Assembly: GCF_030378065.1 (NCBI RefSeq)
Contig: NZ_JAUCGJ010000004.1
Span: 1 to 64,000 of the forward strand
Length of the DNA stretch: 64,000 nucleotides
Direction: 5' to 3'
From: Candidatus Venteria ishoeyi
GTDB lineage: Bacteria; Pseudomonadota; Gammaproteobacteria; Beggiatoales; Beggiatoaceae
This document shows, in pieces, positions 18,804-28,093 of this stretch. The position numbers and the translations under genes were made by a program. The notes beneath the pieces are model-generated. The model had not been told where the DNA came from, did no database searches, and was given only the letters and a program-made list of their open reading frames with translations. The first letter of the stretch is position 1, and each line of letters begins with the position of its first letter.

Positions 18804-19092
18804 GCACATGGGTAGAGGACGGTATTCTTCACAGAATTTGAGGAATTAAAGTTTCCCAGAAATTATTGACATGAATCTAATTCAAGCATGAGTTCATGTA
18901 GTTATAAGTTTTTTCTGTGTTTTCCGCGTATTCTGTGGTAAAAAATAATCGGGGTCTGAATAGTTACAATAAAGGAGGTTAGTAGGTCCATCCCTGGACT
19001 TCCTTCCTGGAAGTATTTAATCCTTGTCTATTCATCCTTGAATATATGATATTTAGTATATCAATATACCCTTATATTGCAAGTTATTTTTT

Positions 19093-19545
19093 TCAGGCAT
19101 TACGGATTCGTACCACCACATCCATGCTATCCAGGCGGGTACCATCCGGTAAAATCGGTGTTGTAATACCTGGATCATCCACATCCATATCAAACAACTC
19201 ACCCGTATCAATATTATAAAAATGGTAATGTGCGGTGGTATTTGAATCGTAAACCACCTTGCCCGGATAAACCGTTAATTCCCGAATCAGACCCTTGGCG
19301 ACAAACAAATTTAAGGTGTTATAGATCGTTGCTTTAGATACCTGACGCTCTGCATTATTCACCGCCAGCAAAATTTCATCCGCACTCAAATGTTGCGGAG
19401 CTTTTAATAAAAACATGGCAATCTGGATACGTTGCTGGGTTGGAGTGATACCCAGTTTCATCAGACGGCGAATCACTGAGGGGCGATGATCACCAATATA
19501 AGTGGCGCTATTATTATCAGTTGTTGGTATTGTTTTGTGTTTCAT
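19093..19545 (-). CDS. Fur-family transcriptional regulator, Irr/PerR-like
   Basis: The winged-helix DNA-binding part is clear (MKLGITPTQQRIQIAMFLL, then HLSADEILLAVN and VSKATIYNTLNLFVAKGLIREL). It is followed by the Fur dimerisation core with HYHFYNIDTGELFDMD. No cysteine is present, so the structural CxxC zinc sites of Fur and PerR are absent, as in Irr-type members. I start at the ATG at 19545 (MKHKTIPTT); the longer frame to 19650 would overlap the Uma2 gene end. It probably controls metal or peroxide genes, but targets cannot be inferred here. Confidence 0.88.
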   Translation of the reverse strand: MKHKTIPTTDNNSATYIGDHRPSVIRRLMKLGITPTQQRIQIAMFLLKAPQHLSADEILLAVNNAERQVSKATIYNTLNLFVAKGLIRELTVYPGKVVYDSNTTAHYHFYNIDTGELFDMDVDDPGITTPILPDGTRLDSMDVVVRIRNA

Positions 19546-19606
19546 ATGCAATTGCTCGTTAAAGAATATACCATTAAGCTTGTATTTTGCTTCTCCGGCA
19601 ATTGCC

Positions 19607-20134
19607 TTAATCAAAAACATCCTGATAAAGTTCATCAATACCACATTCAAAATTAAGACTGGGCAAGGCTAATCGCTGGTGATTTTCTGCCGGGTAATAA
19701 AACCACTGACCTTGATTGAAACGAAAAATATCCACTACCTGCCGTTTTGAGTCAATCAGGATATATTCTGACAACTGGGGCAGTTGTCGATATAAAGAAA
19801 ACTTAAGGCCACGTTTAAATGCTTCATTATCTGGGGCAAGAATTTCCAATATAACCTGAGCTTCTTTTTTATATGCAGCGCTGTGGCTGTTTTTTGCCGA
19901 AACAAATAAATCAGGATAAACACAGGAATCTGCCGCTTCAATATACAACCGGACATCGCCCACATGTAATTGGTAATCGGTTGTGCTGAGATGTTCATTT
20001 AATAAAAAAGCCAGATTCATGCGCAGGGCGAAACTGTGTTCATCGGGCTCTGTCTGTGCATATAATTGGCCTGATACCCATTCATTGGGAATTTGTTGTA
20101 ATTTTTCCTGATCTAAGTAGGCTTGAAAGTCCAT
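19607..20134 (-). CDS. Uma2 (DUF820) family PD-(D/E)XK nuclease-like protein
   Basis: The 175-residue protein has the DUF820 layout: an N-terminal Y-L-x-x-E segment, a charged middle, and the core VGDVRLYIEAAD..VYPDLFVS followed by AQVILEIL and SLYRQLPQLSEYILID. The PD and ExL positions match the restriction-endonuclease-like fold. The ATG at 20134 gives the standard family N-terminus (MDFQAYLDQEKL). The longer frame to 20284 would run inside pcm. The family is very abundant in cyanobacteria and large sulfur bacteria, often in transposon-rich genomes. The biological role is not established. Confidence 0.85.
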   Translation of the reverse strand: MDFQAYLDQEKLQQIPNEWVSGQLYAQTEPDEHSFALRMNLAFLLNEHLSTTDYQLHVGDVRLYIEAADSCVYPDLFVSAKNSHSAAYKKEAQVILEILAPDNEAFKRGLKFSLYRQLPQLSEYILIDSKRQVVDIFRFNQGQWFYYPAENHQRLALPSLNFECGIDELYQDVFD

Positions 20135-20213
20135 AATACCCGTTTCTTGTTTATTATCCTGGTTAATGCCAGAATTTTCCAGTGTGTGATACTCAAAATC
20201 CCCACAACCATAT

Positions 20214-20891
20214 TTATTGAGTTCCATTGCAGAGGGGAACAAAACTGACCGCATCCAGAGCTTGCTGGTGAATCCCCTGTTCATCGCGTTGAATCAGGGT
20301 TAAGGTTTGGGTTTGGTATTGATCGCCCAGCGGTAGTATTAAACTACCACCCACAGCAAGCTGATCCAGTAAGGCATAGGGGATTTCATTCGGTGCCGCT
20401 GTCACCAGTATGCCTTGATAAGGCGCATGTGTCTCCCAGCCCCACTGTCCATCGCTGTATTGCAGTTGAATATTGCGCAGGCCAAGTTCTTCCAGACGTT
20501 GCTCGGTACTTTGTAATAAAGGTTGAATACGCTCAACACTATAAACCTGCGGCACCAGTTGCGCCAGGATAGCCGTTTGATAACCGCAGCCGGTGCCGAT
20601 TTCCAGGACTGTTTCAGGAATGCCGTGACGTAGCAGCAATTCAGTCATGCGCGCAACAATATAGGGTTGCGAAATGGTCTGATTAAAACCAATGGGCAAG
20701 GCGGTATTATCGTAAGCATGACTGGCAATCGCTTCATCAACAAAGACATGTCGGGGGGTAAAGCGTATTGCCTCTAATACGGGTTCAGAGCGGATACCTT
20801 GCTGGCGCAAGCGTTCGACCAGACGATCACGCGCGCGCTGGGAGGTCATACCGCTGCCGACAAATTTTTTTAGATGTGACGGTATATTCAT
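20214..20891 (-). CDS. pcm: Protein-L-isoaspartate O-methyltransferase
   Basis: This repair methyltransferase converts isoaspartyl residues in damaged proteins, using SAM. In 225 residues, family signatures are clear: [38 protein letters not shown], the substrate loop [12 protein letters not shown], the SAM motif [18 protein letters not shown] and VYSVER. The start is one base after the stop of the upstream permease gene, so the two are probably co-transcribed. In many gammaproteobacteria pcm sits with surE/nlpD/rpoS; that context is absent here. Confidence 0.95.
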   Translation of the reverse strand: MNIPSHLKKFVGSGMTSQRARDRLVERLRQQGIRSEPVLEAIRFTPRHVFVDEAIASHAYDNTALPIGFNQTISQPYIVARMTELLLRHGIPETVLEIGTGCGYQTAILAQLVPQVYSVERIQPLLQSTEQRLEELGLRNIQLQYSDGQWGWETHAPYQGILVTAAPNEIPYALLDQLAVGGSLILPLGDQYQTQTLTLIQRDEQGIHQQALDAVSFVPLCNGTQ

Positions 20892-21956
20892 TTACTTTGC
20901 TGCATCAAACTGAATTCTGGGATCAATAAGTACATAACTCAAATCGGTCAGCAGTTTACCGACTAAACCCAATAAAGTAAAAATATACAGGGTTGCCAGC
21001 ACTACCGGATAGTCCCGTTTTAATACGGACTCATAAGACAATAAACCCAGGCCATCAAGCGAAAAAACGGTTTCTATCAATAAGCTACCGGTAAAAAATG
21101 CGCCGATAAAGGCTGCCGGAAAGCCAGTAATTAATGGAATAATAGCATTACGAAAGACTTGTTTATAGAGTATGGCTTGCTCCGTTAAGCCCTTGGCACG
21201 CGCTGTTAAGACGTATTGTTTGCGGATCTCTTCCAGAAAACTATTTTTGGTCAGCATGGTCATCACTGCAAAATTACCGACCACCATGGTGGTGATGGGT
21301 AAAAATATATGCCAGAGATAATCCAGGATTTGTGCATACCAGGGCAGTTCATCCCAATTATCGGAAACCAGTCCACGCAGGGGAAACACATCCCAGAAAC
21401 TGCCGCCACCGAATAATACCAGCAAAAAAACGCCCAGCATAAAACCGGGAATCGCATAACCGACCAAGATGATACTACTGGTTGTAACATCAAAAGAGGA
21501 ACCATCTTTCACCGCTTTTTTGATGCCCAGCGGAATGCAGACCGCGTAAGTCAGGAAAAAAGTCCACAATCCTAAACTGATAGAAACCGGCAGTTTCGAG
21601 ATGACCAGCTCAACTACAGATTGTTGATGAAAATAGCTTTCGCCAAAATCAAACTGTAAGTAATGATCCAGCATGAGCCAGAAACGCTCCCATACCGGTT
21701 TATCAAAGCCATAGAGCTTTTTCAGCGCATCCAGTTGTTCGGCATCCAAACCTTGCGCACCCTGATAAATGCCTTGCACCCCCATGCCGGTACTGGCTTC
21801 AGCGCCACCTAAACCACCATGCTTGCCTTGTAATTGTTCTGTCAGTTGCTCTATCGGGCCGCCAGGTACAAACTGGATGATCATAAAAGTGACTAACATC
21901 ACCCCGAATAAAGTCGGAATCATCAATAACAGGCGTTTGAGTATATAGTGGAACAT
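20892..21956 (-). CDS. yejB: ABC transporter permease, YejB-like (oligopeptide/microcin C type)
   Basis: The 354-residue inner-membrane permease belongs to the DppB/OppB class. It has an N-terminal hydrophobic helix with VTFMIIQFVPGGPIEQ, a periplasmic insert (residues ~40-95) typical of YejB, and a block of transmembrane helices. It ends in the coupling motif (LEEIRKQYVLTARAKGL) and the family C-terminus SYVLIDPRIQF. The usual partners yejA, yejE and yejF are not adjacent; upstream are only two dispersed repeats. The transporter set may therefore be split or disrupted. Substrate specificity is inferred from similarity only. Confidence 0.85.
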   Translation of the reverse strand: MFHYILKRLLLMIPTLFGVMLVTFMIIQFVPGGPIEQLTEQLQGKHGGLGGAEASTGMGVQGIYQGAQGLDAEQLDALKKLYGFDKPVWERFWLMLDHYLQFDFGESYFHQQSVVELVISKLPVSISLGLWTFFLTYAVCIPLGIKKAVKDGSSFDVTTSSIILVGYAIPGFMLGVFLLVLFGGGSFWDVFPLRGLVSDNWDELPWYAQILDYLWHIFLPITTMVVGNFAVMTMLTKNSFLEEIRKQYVLTARAKGLTEQAILYKQVFRNAIIPLITGFPAAFIGAFFTGSLLIETVFSLDGLGLLSYESVLKRDYPVVLATLYIFTLLGLVGKLLTDLSYVLIDPRIQFDAAK

Positions 21957-22027
21957 ATTGAATCACCGGAGTTCGATGCAAGCTTATTTTTGTGCTAATC
22001 GCGCAAAAAAACACTCTTGTCTCATGC

Positions 22028-22190
22028 TAAGGAGTGAGAATTTTATAACTTCAGCAACTTGACTGGTCTTTTTCTCCATTTTCTACGTTGTGAAAACAGT
22101 TACATAGCTTGCTATGCGCCTGTTTTCACGCCTTGAAAATGAATAAAAATCCTACGCCCAGTTTCTGTATTTATTTTATCCTCACTCCTA
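22028..22190 (+). repeat. Dispersed palindromic repeat, tandem copy A
   Basis: This full-length copy runs from TAAGGAGTGAG to CTCACTCCTA. It abuts the next copy with only the TA shared at the junction (CTCACTCCTAAGGAGTGAG). It lies in the promoter region of the YejB-like gene. Confidence 0.9.
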
Positions 22191-22353
22191 AGGAGTGAGA
22201 ATTTTATAACTTCAGCAACTTGACTGGTCTTTTTCTCCATTTTCTACGTTGTGAAAACAGTTACATAGCTTGCTATGCGCCTGTTTTCACGCCTTGAAAA
22301 TGAATAAAAATCCTACGCCCAGTTTCTGTATTTATTTCATCCTCACTCCTAAG
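22189..22353 (+). repeat. Dispersed palindromic repeat, tandem copy B
   Basis: This second direct copy is almost base-for-base identical to copy A, including the CCTACGCCC variant not seen in most others. That points to recent tandem duplication rather than two independent insertions. Confidence 0.9.
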
Positions 22354-22414
22354 CTCTTGATAGTGTGCACTGGATTTAAGCATGTTTGGATAAAAAACCT
22401 TATGCCTTACATCG

Positions 22415-23608
22415 CTAACCCAGACGATAACGTTGCTCTCTTGGGAAACCTTGTAAAGCTATATCAATTTCCTTACCCAAAGCAATCACCTTGAATAATT
22501 CTCCCATTTCTGAGGGCAGGGTCAGGGTTTGTATGTGTTTGGACAGACGCGCATGATTTTCCACATCATCGGGATCAGACAGGGCAAAACGCTCAGGCAG
22601 GCCACAGGCTAGCAGAAAATCAGCCTGATTGCTGTAAGCGCAGACATCCAGACCAGCATCCAATGCCGCTTCCGCAACGGCGGTAAAATCAACATGTGCG
22701 GTAATATCCTGCAAGCCCGGATACAAAAACGGATCGCCGTGGCTATGATGGCGATAATGACAATATAAGGTGCCTTGATCGCGCTGCGGGTGATAATATT
22801 CATGACGCGGAAAGCCATAATCAATCAGCAGTATCAAACCGTGTTGCAAAATCTCCGCAACACTTTGCAGCCAGTGCGCCAGCGCTGGGTTCCACTCGGA
22901 TTCATAGCCTTCGGGCAGGCTTGACAGCACATCGCTTAATCCATGCTGTAATTGCGTCGCCAGATTTTCCGGCATAGTTTGCCATTGCCAATGAAACCCC
23001 TGGTTTTCCTGCCAACTGACACAAGCCCGTTCAAATTCTCCCGCTGCCTTAATACGAAACTTTTCCACGGGCATGGCATCCAACACTTCGTTGGCGAGAA
23101 TCACCCCCTGGAAAGGCTGTTCTGGTAAATGATCCAACCATTGCACCCGGTCTAAATACGTCGGAATATGTGTTTGCAGGGTTTCACGCTGGCGTTGGCG
23201 TAGTTCTGCGCTGAGTTCTAAAATCCAGTATTGCTCAGGCAGAGCATTTAAATTTGCCAGTTCTTTGAGCAGTTCCGCTGCCATAATACCGGAACCTGCG
23301 CCAAATTCTAAAATAATTGCCGATTTATCTGCTATTGCTGCAAATATTTGCTGACATTGCTGCGCCAGACATTGTGAAAACAGGGGGGAGACTTCCGGTG
23401 CCGTTATAAAATCACCCGCAGCACCAAACTTGCGCAGGCTGTTACTGTAATAGCCTAAGCCTGGTTCATACAGCGCAGCCTGCATAAAGGCTGAAAACGG
23501 CAGTTGTCCACCTTGTTGCTGAATTTGGCTTTTGATATTGGCTATCAATTGCTGGCTGAGCTGTTGTGCGTTGCTATCAGGTTGGGGGAGTTGACTTTGA
23601 GTGAGCAT
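22415..23608 (-). CDS. SAM-dependent methyltransferase, MidA/NDUFAF7-like (DUF185)
   Basis: The 397-residue protein matches the COG1565 family. It has GQLPFSAFMQAALYEPGLGYY near residue 35, then GAAGDFITAPEVSPLFSQ, the SAM-binding ILEFGAGSGIMAAELL, and ILANEVLDAMPVEKF, followed by LLIDYGFPRHEYYHP. In eukaryotes the family methylates an arginine of respiratory complex I; the bacterial substrate is unknown. It is cytoplasmic, with no signal or membrane segments. The gene lies just behind ispH on the same strand with a 35-bp gap, so co-transcription is possible. Confidence 0.9.
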   Translation of the reverse strand: MLTQSQLPQPDSNAQQLSQQLIANIKSQIQQQGGQLPFSAFMQAALYEPGLGYYSNSLRKFGAAGDFITAPEVSPLFSQCLAQQCQQIFAAIADKSAIILEFGAGSGIMAAELLKELANLNALPEQYWILELSAELRQRQRETLQTHIPTYLDRVQWLDHLPEQPFQGVILANEVLDAMPVEKFRIKAAGEFERACVSWQENQGFHWQWQTMPENLATQLQHGLSDVLSSLPEGYESEWNPALAHWLQSVAEILQHGLILLIDYGFPRHEYYHPQRDQGTLYCHYRHHSHGDPFLYPGLQDITAHVDFTAVAEAALDAGLDVCAYSNQADFLLACGLPERFALSDPDDVENHARLSKHIQTLTLPSEMGELFKVIALGKEIDIALQGFPREQRYRLG

Positions 23609-23643
23609 AAATTATTTGAGTATAACCTGTTTCATTCTATTGA

Positions 23644-24567
23644 TTACAAAATTTCGGGTAATTTAAAGGTCGTATTTTCTTGAATCCCATGCATTTCATG
23701 TACCTGCTTAATGCCCAATTGTGATAGACGTTGAATAACGCCTTGAACCAAGTCTTCAGGGGCTGAAGCACCCGCAGTAATACCCACCTTTGTTTCATGT
23801 TTAAACCACTGTGGCTGAATATCATCCGCATCTTCAATTAGTTCAGATGCAATGCCGACTTGTCGGCCCAGTTCCATCAAACGATTTGAGTTTGAACTGT
23901 TATGCCCACCCACCACTAATAATAAATCAATATCCGTAGCCAATTCACGCACAGCATTCTGGCGATTTTGCGTGGCATAACAAATATCTTTCAGGGAAGG
24001 GCCTTGAATTTTGGGGAAATATTGTTGTAATGCGCTGATGACATCTTGCGTGTCATCCACGCTTAAAGTCGTTTGTGTAACATAGGCTAATTTTTCAGGG
24101 TCAGCAGGCTGTAGCTGCTCAACTTCGGCGACACTGCATAAAACATGTACCGGATCATCAAGTTGTCCACAGGTGCCTTCTACTTCAGGGTGTCCGGCGT
24201 GTCCGACAATGACCACGCTCAGCCCCTGCTTTTGGTAACGCTGCGCCTGATGGTGGACTTTGGTAACCAGTGGGCAGGTGGCATCAATCGCATGCAGTTG
24301 TCGTTGTGCAGCATCCATGACCACTTTACGTGGCACACCGTGGGCACTGAAAATACATAAAGCACCTTGTGGAACAATATTAATATCTTCAACAAAAATC
24401 GCACCACGCTGACGTAAATCTTCAACCACGTGGCGGTTATGCACAATTTCATGAAAGACATAAACTGGTGCGCCGTGTTTTTCCAGGGCTTGCTCGACAA
24501 TTTTAATCGCACGCACTACGCCTGCGCAAAATCCACGCGGTTGTGCGAGAATAATTTCCGGTATCAT
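23644..24567 (-). CDS. ispH: 4-Hydroxy-3-methylbut-2-enyl diphosphate reductase
   Basis: This iron-sulfur enzyme performs the last step of the MEP isoprenoid pathway, giving IPP and DMAPP. The three cluster cysteines are Cys14 (PRGFCAGV), Cys98 (DATCPLV) and Cys196 (DICYATQNRQ). The substrate-binding histidines and the proton-relay Glu128 lie in FHEIVHNRHVV and GHAGHPEVEG. At 307 residues it is the normal length. Its products feed the quinone side chain as well as other isoprenoids. ispH commonly sits near lspA/fkpB; here it precedes the MidA-like gene instead. Confidence 0.97.
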   Translation of the reverse strand: MIPEIILAQPRGFCAGVVRAIKIVEQALEKHGAPVYVFHEIVHNRHVVEDLRQRGAIFVEDINIVPQGALCIFSAHGVPRKVVMDAAQRQLHAIDATCPLVTKVHHQAQRYQKQGLSVVIVGHAGHPEVEGTCGQLDDPVHVLCSVAEVEQLQPADPEKLAYVTQTTLSVDDTQDVISALQQYFPKIQGPSLKDICYATQNRQNAVRELATDIDLLLVVGGHNSSNSNRLMELGRQVGIASELIEDADDIQPQWFKHETKVGITAGASAPEDLVQGVIQRLSQLGIKQVHEMHGIQENTTFKLPEIL

Positions 24568-25152
24568 ATAAAGTGAAATGCCTGCTTGTTTGTTTGTGAA
24601 GGGGGTATCCCGAATATTTTATGAATTGTCATGATGTTTGCACAGTAATTTATTTCATAAAGGGATTTTTTATTGCATACCGTACGGCTGCATTCCCAAA
24701 AAATGACATCCCTATAAACCTGTTGTCATATAGTTTCTGTTAAATTTGAGAAATTCTGATTGTTCTCACCGTTCGCTTATTTCACAACTCAGTTTAACAA
24801 ATTACCCGCTCAAAGCCAGATATATCGTAGCAGGAAAGTCCAAGAGTGATAAAACTCATTTCACCTTTTTTAAGGATGCAGCTCAATCAAGTGGTAGTGA
24901 TTTACCCCATGCTCAGTCCTTGCCAGTTGCCATGTGCCTGAAAGTGTTTGTCAATTAACGCTGCTAGGCGTATCTTGTTCATCTGCTCCACAGTAGGTCT
25001 TGTGTTCTCGGGGTAAATTGTTGGAACTCTATTTCAGTAGTTTAGCCAAATTTGACGAACGCCTGATCAATTTGAGCAAACGCTGAGTGATATGATAAAA
25101 AAAGTCATTATGTAACTTGTAACCTACTGAAAAATAAAATTTGGTGCTGATT
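24568..25152. other. Gene-free stretch with decayed sequence and an element-end motif
   Basis: No intact gene is supported. An open frame at 24746-24958 has no ribosome binding site and no recognisable product. At 24992-25010 lies AGTAGGTCTTGTGTTCTCG, the motif found at the hsdM breakpoint. Directly after it a short frame (LLELYFSSLAKFDERLINLS, stop near 25086) looks like the tail of a lost gene. The end of the stretch holds the cyaY promoter region. Confidence 0.4.
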
Positions 25153-25494
25153 ATGAAAATAAATGAATCTGACTTTAATAATTTAGTTGATGCAACCCTG
25201 GAATGGATCGAAAATTATCTGGATGAATGTGATGTTGATATTGATTATGAAACCAGTGCAGGTATTTTGACCCTGGAATTTGAAAATGGCAGTAAAGTGA
25301 TTATTAATCGTCAGACGCCTGTGGCTCAACTTTGGTTGGCGGCGCGTAGTGGTGGTTTTCATTTCAATTATGATAATGAACAGCAACAATGGTTTTGGGA
25401 TAAAGAGGACACACCATTTTGTCACATACTCAATCAGGTTTGCCTGGATCAAGGTGCGTTTAGCAACAGCGATATTGATTTTTGCCAGGAGTAA
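25153..25494 (+). CDS. cyaY: Frataxin-like iron donor CyaY
   Basis: The 113-residue protein matches bacterial frataxin. It has an N-terminal acidic helix (MKINESDFNNLVDATLEWIE, then DECDVDIDYE), the strand pattern GILTLEFENGSKVIINRQTP, QLWLAARSGGFHFNY and a tryptophan-rich end. It modulates iron delivery for iron-sulfur cluster assembly in the cytoplasm. The ATG at 25153 is chosen over an upstream TTG because it gives the family start. The stop is six bases before the next gene, and the AGGAG for that gene lies inside cyaY, so the two are coupled. Confidence 0.93.
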   Translation: MKINESDFNNLVDATLEWIENYLDECDVDIDYETSAGILTLEFENGSKVIINRQTPVAQLWLAARSGGFHFNYDNEQQQWFWDKEDTPFCHILNQVCLDQGAFSNSDIDFCQE

Positions 25495-25500
25495 ATCCAC

Positions 25501-28014
25501 TTGCAACAGGAAGCGTTATACTTTATTTTTTTACTGGCGGCAATTGCCTACAGTTTGTATCTCTGGTATCGCTTAAATCGTCTGCAAATATATTCTGATA
25601 AGCGTGATAGGCAATATCATAACTTGCAAACGGAGTTGGAAAAGCAAACAACCACATTATGTCATACTGAAGCCAATCTGGTGCGTGCATATCATATGGC
25701 AAAATTGGGGGATTTTCACCATAATCTGAATACAGGAGAAATTATCTGGTCTAAAGAACTATGTCAAATGGTAGGACTGGGTGAGCAGGCGCGTTCCCTA
25801 ACCCTGGATGAAGTGAATCATTTATTGCAGCCAGAAGATATTAAGTGCTGGAAGCAGGCTTTACATGAAGTGATTACCCAAGGTTGTATTGCTGATCTCG
25901 ATATCACCATTCATCACTCAGACAAGCAGGAATTTTACTATTACCGTAATCGTTTTGAAGCAATTTTTAATGAACAGGGAAAGGCTGTTGAAGTTTTTGG
26001 TACGCTTCAGGATATTACCACGCATAAACGCACAGAAAATTCCCTGAAAAAACAAAATGTCTATGAACACGCAATTGCAGAGTGTTCCCGCAGCTTATTA
26101 ATACCACCATTAGATGATCCACAAAAAAAACAGGATATATTAATCCAGGCATTAAAATCATTGCTGGATGGTTTACATATCAGTCATGTCATGCTGGTTA
26201 AAAATATCCAGAACCCCGATCTGGGAGCCTGTTTTGAGTATGTGGCTGAGGTAACTGTAGAGCAGAGATCTTATCAACAGAAAAAATATTTACCCTGGTC
26301 AATTTTTCCGCCAGAATTACAAGCAGCACTAAACAAAGGCCAAAGCATAGGGGGAATGACACATGAACTGTTCAAAGAATACCCACTGGCGCTAAAACAT
26401 TTTGATACGCTGTCTCAATATTGTTTTCCCATTCATTTTAATGACCATTGGTGGGGAACTATTGGCTTTGGCAATTGTATTGAACCACGTATGCTCGATG
26501 AAATGGAAATCATGCTGTTGCAAACCGTTGCTGAAATGTTCAGTAATACCTTGCAACGTTGGGAAAATACCACAGCACTGAAAAAAGCCATTAAAGCGGC
26601 TGAAACTGCCAACCACGCCAAATCAACATTTTTAGCCAACATCAGTCATGAATTACGTACCCCATTAAATGGTATTTTGGGTTATACCCAGATTTTACTG
26701 CGCCATGGCAACCTGGCTGAAAAACAGCAAAATGGCCTGGAAATCATTCAACAAAGTGGTAGCCACCTACTGACATTGATCAATGATGTCTTGGACATTG
26801 CCAAGATAGAAGCAGGTAAACTCAGTTTAAAACCCACTTCGATTTATCTGAAAAATTTTCTGGCAGAAGTGGTTGCCATGATACAGATGCAGGCTCAACA
26901 AAAAGACCTGTCCTTGATTTATCAGCAAGATAATAGCCTGCCAGACATTATCTGGGCCGATGAAAAACGTTTGCGGCAAGTGTTATTAAACTTATTGAGT
27001 AATGCCATTAAATTTACCGCACAGGGTGAAGTTGCATTATCAGTACATATACAGTCAAAAATACCAGAGACAGCAGCAAAACCGATAGAACAAACGCAGC
27101 AAATGGATATTTTTTTTGAAATAAAGGATACGGGTATTGGTATCTCCAGTGAGCTGCAAGCAAATATCTTCAAACCTTTCCAGCAGGCAAATATGAATGC
27201 AATGGGAACCGGTTTGGGCTTAACGATCTCTCAGCAATTAGTTGAGAAAATGGGAGGGCAGATTCAGGTAGAAAGCTTACCAGAACAGGGAAGTCGTTTC
27301 TGGTTTGAGTTGGAATTCCCTATTTCTGCCACTGCCATTGCGCCGAAAAAGACCTTAAATGGTAGCAAAATTACAGCTTATCGTGGTAAACCGCAGTGTA
27401 TTCTGGTGGTAGATGATGTCGATTATAATCGTATGTTATTATCAAGTTTATTAAGCCCGTTAGGATTTAAAGTGGTACAAGCTGATAACGGAGAAAAGGC
27501 TTTAGCTTATTTACAGCAGCAAACAGTGGACTTGATATTAATGGATTTAACCATGCCGGTCATGGATGGTTTTACAGCTTTTCAAAAGCTGCGTACCTTG
27601 CCTGGACTGGCAAAAACCCCTGTTATTGCAATTTCTGCCAATGTTTCACAAGCTGCTCAAGATCAGGTTAAAGCAATGGGTTTTAATTATTTTTTACCCA
27701 AGCCCGTCGAATCCAAATGTTTATATTCACAAATTAAAACCTGCTTAAATCTGGAGTGGATAGAAACTGCAATATCACCACGGCCTGCAAAAAAAACAAC
27801 CAATATTAAGTCTCAAGTACCTCCTTCTGCAAGTCTGGCATACTTAAAAAACTATGCTGAAACTGGAAATATGGCTTGCATCAGACAATGGATTAGCAAT
27901 ACCCAGGCAGAAAATGAGCAATATACGATATTTTCTGAAAAAGTAGAAAGACTGTCTCAAGTATATGATAATAAAGGGATTGTTGAGCTTATTCACGCTG
28001 TGGAATCCAAGTAA
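25501..28014 (+). CDS. Hybrid sensor histidine kinase (PAS, GAF-like, HisKA, HATPase, receiver)
   Basis: The TTG start follows AGGAG at a normal distance. One membrane helix spans residues ~5-22, so the 837-residue protein is anchored with a cytoplasmic body. A PAS-like domain (~65-170, ending FGTLQDITTHKR) precedes a GAF-like region (~185-350). The HisKA phospho-acceptor is His383 (NISHELRTPLN). The ATPase domain shows N-box (NLLSNAIKF), G1 (DTGIGIS) and G2 (GTGLGLTISQ). A receiver follows with phosphorylatable Asp682 (LILMDLTMPVMDG). The C-terminal ~75 residues are unassigned and too short for a clear Hpt. The signal is unknown, and no separate response regulator is adjacent. Confidence 0.92.
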   Translation: MQQEALYFIFLLAAIAYSLYLWYRLNRLQIYSDKRDRQYHNLQTELEKQTTTLCHTEANLVRAYHMAKLGDFHHNLNTGEIIWSKELCQMVGLGEQARSLTLDEVNHLLQPEDIKCWKQALHEVITQGCIADLDITIHHSDKQEFYYYRNRFEAIFNEQGKAVEVFGTLQDITTHKRTENSLKKQNVYEHAIAECSRSLLIPPLDDPQKKQDILIQALKSLLDGLHISHVMLVKNIQNPDLGACFEYVAEVTVEQRSYQQKKYLPWSIFPPELQAALNKGQSIGGMTHELFKEYPLALKHFDTLSQYCFPIHFNDHWWGTIGFGNCIEPRMLDEMEIMLLQTVAEMFSNTLQRWENTTALKKAIKAAETANHAKSTFLANISHELRTPLNGILGYTQILLRHGNLAEKQQNGLEIIQQSGSHLLTLINDVLDIAKIEAGKLSLKPTSIYLKNFLAEVVAMIQMQAQQKDLSLIYQQDNSLPDIIWADEKRLRQVLLNLLSNAIKFTAQGEVALSVHIQSKIPETAAKPIEQTQQMDIFFEIKDTGIGISSELQANIFKPFQQANMNAMGTGLGLTISQQLVEKMGGQIQVESLPEQGSRFWFELEFPISATAIAPKKTLNGSKITAYRGKPQCILVVDDVDYNRMLLSSLLSPLGFKVVQADNGEKALAYLQQQTVDLILMDLTMPVMDGFTAFQKLRTLPGLAKTPVIAISANVSQAAQDQVKAMGFNYFLPKPVESKCLYSQIKTCLNLEWIETAISPRPAKKTTNIKSQVPPSASLAYLKNYAETGNMACIRQWISNTQAENEQYTIFSEKVERLSQVYDNKGIVELIHAVESK

Positions 28015-28093
28015 TATTACAAAATAATTACCCATTTTTTGCTATCATGCGCATCAATTCACAGTAGTCACGCAGAAGCACTCCAGGTTCACC

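Noticed and set aside
19545-19650. 35-codon N-terminal extension of the Fur-type regulator
   Set aside because: It overlaps the Uma2 gene end and has no family similarity. The ATG at 19545 gives the normal start.
22028-22353. Tandem repeats as a CRISPR array
   Set aside because: Only two units of 164 bp with no spacers. The repeats are dispersed elsewhere singly.
24746-24958. 70-codon open frame
   Set aside because: No ribosome binding site, no recognisable product, and it sits in decayed sequence.
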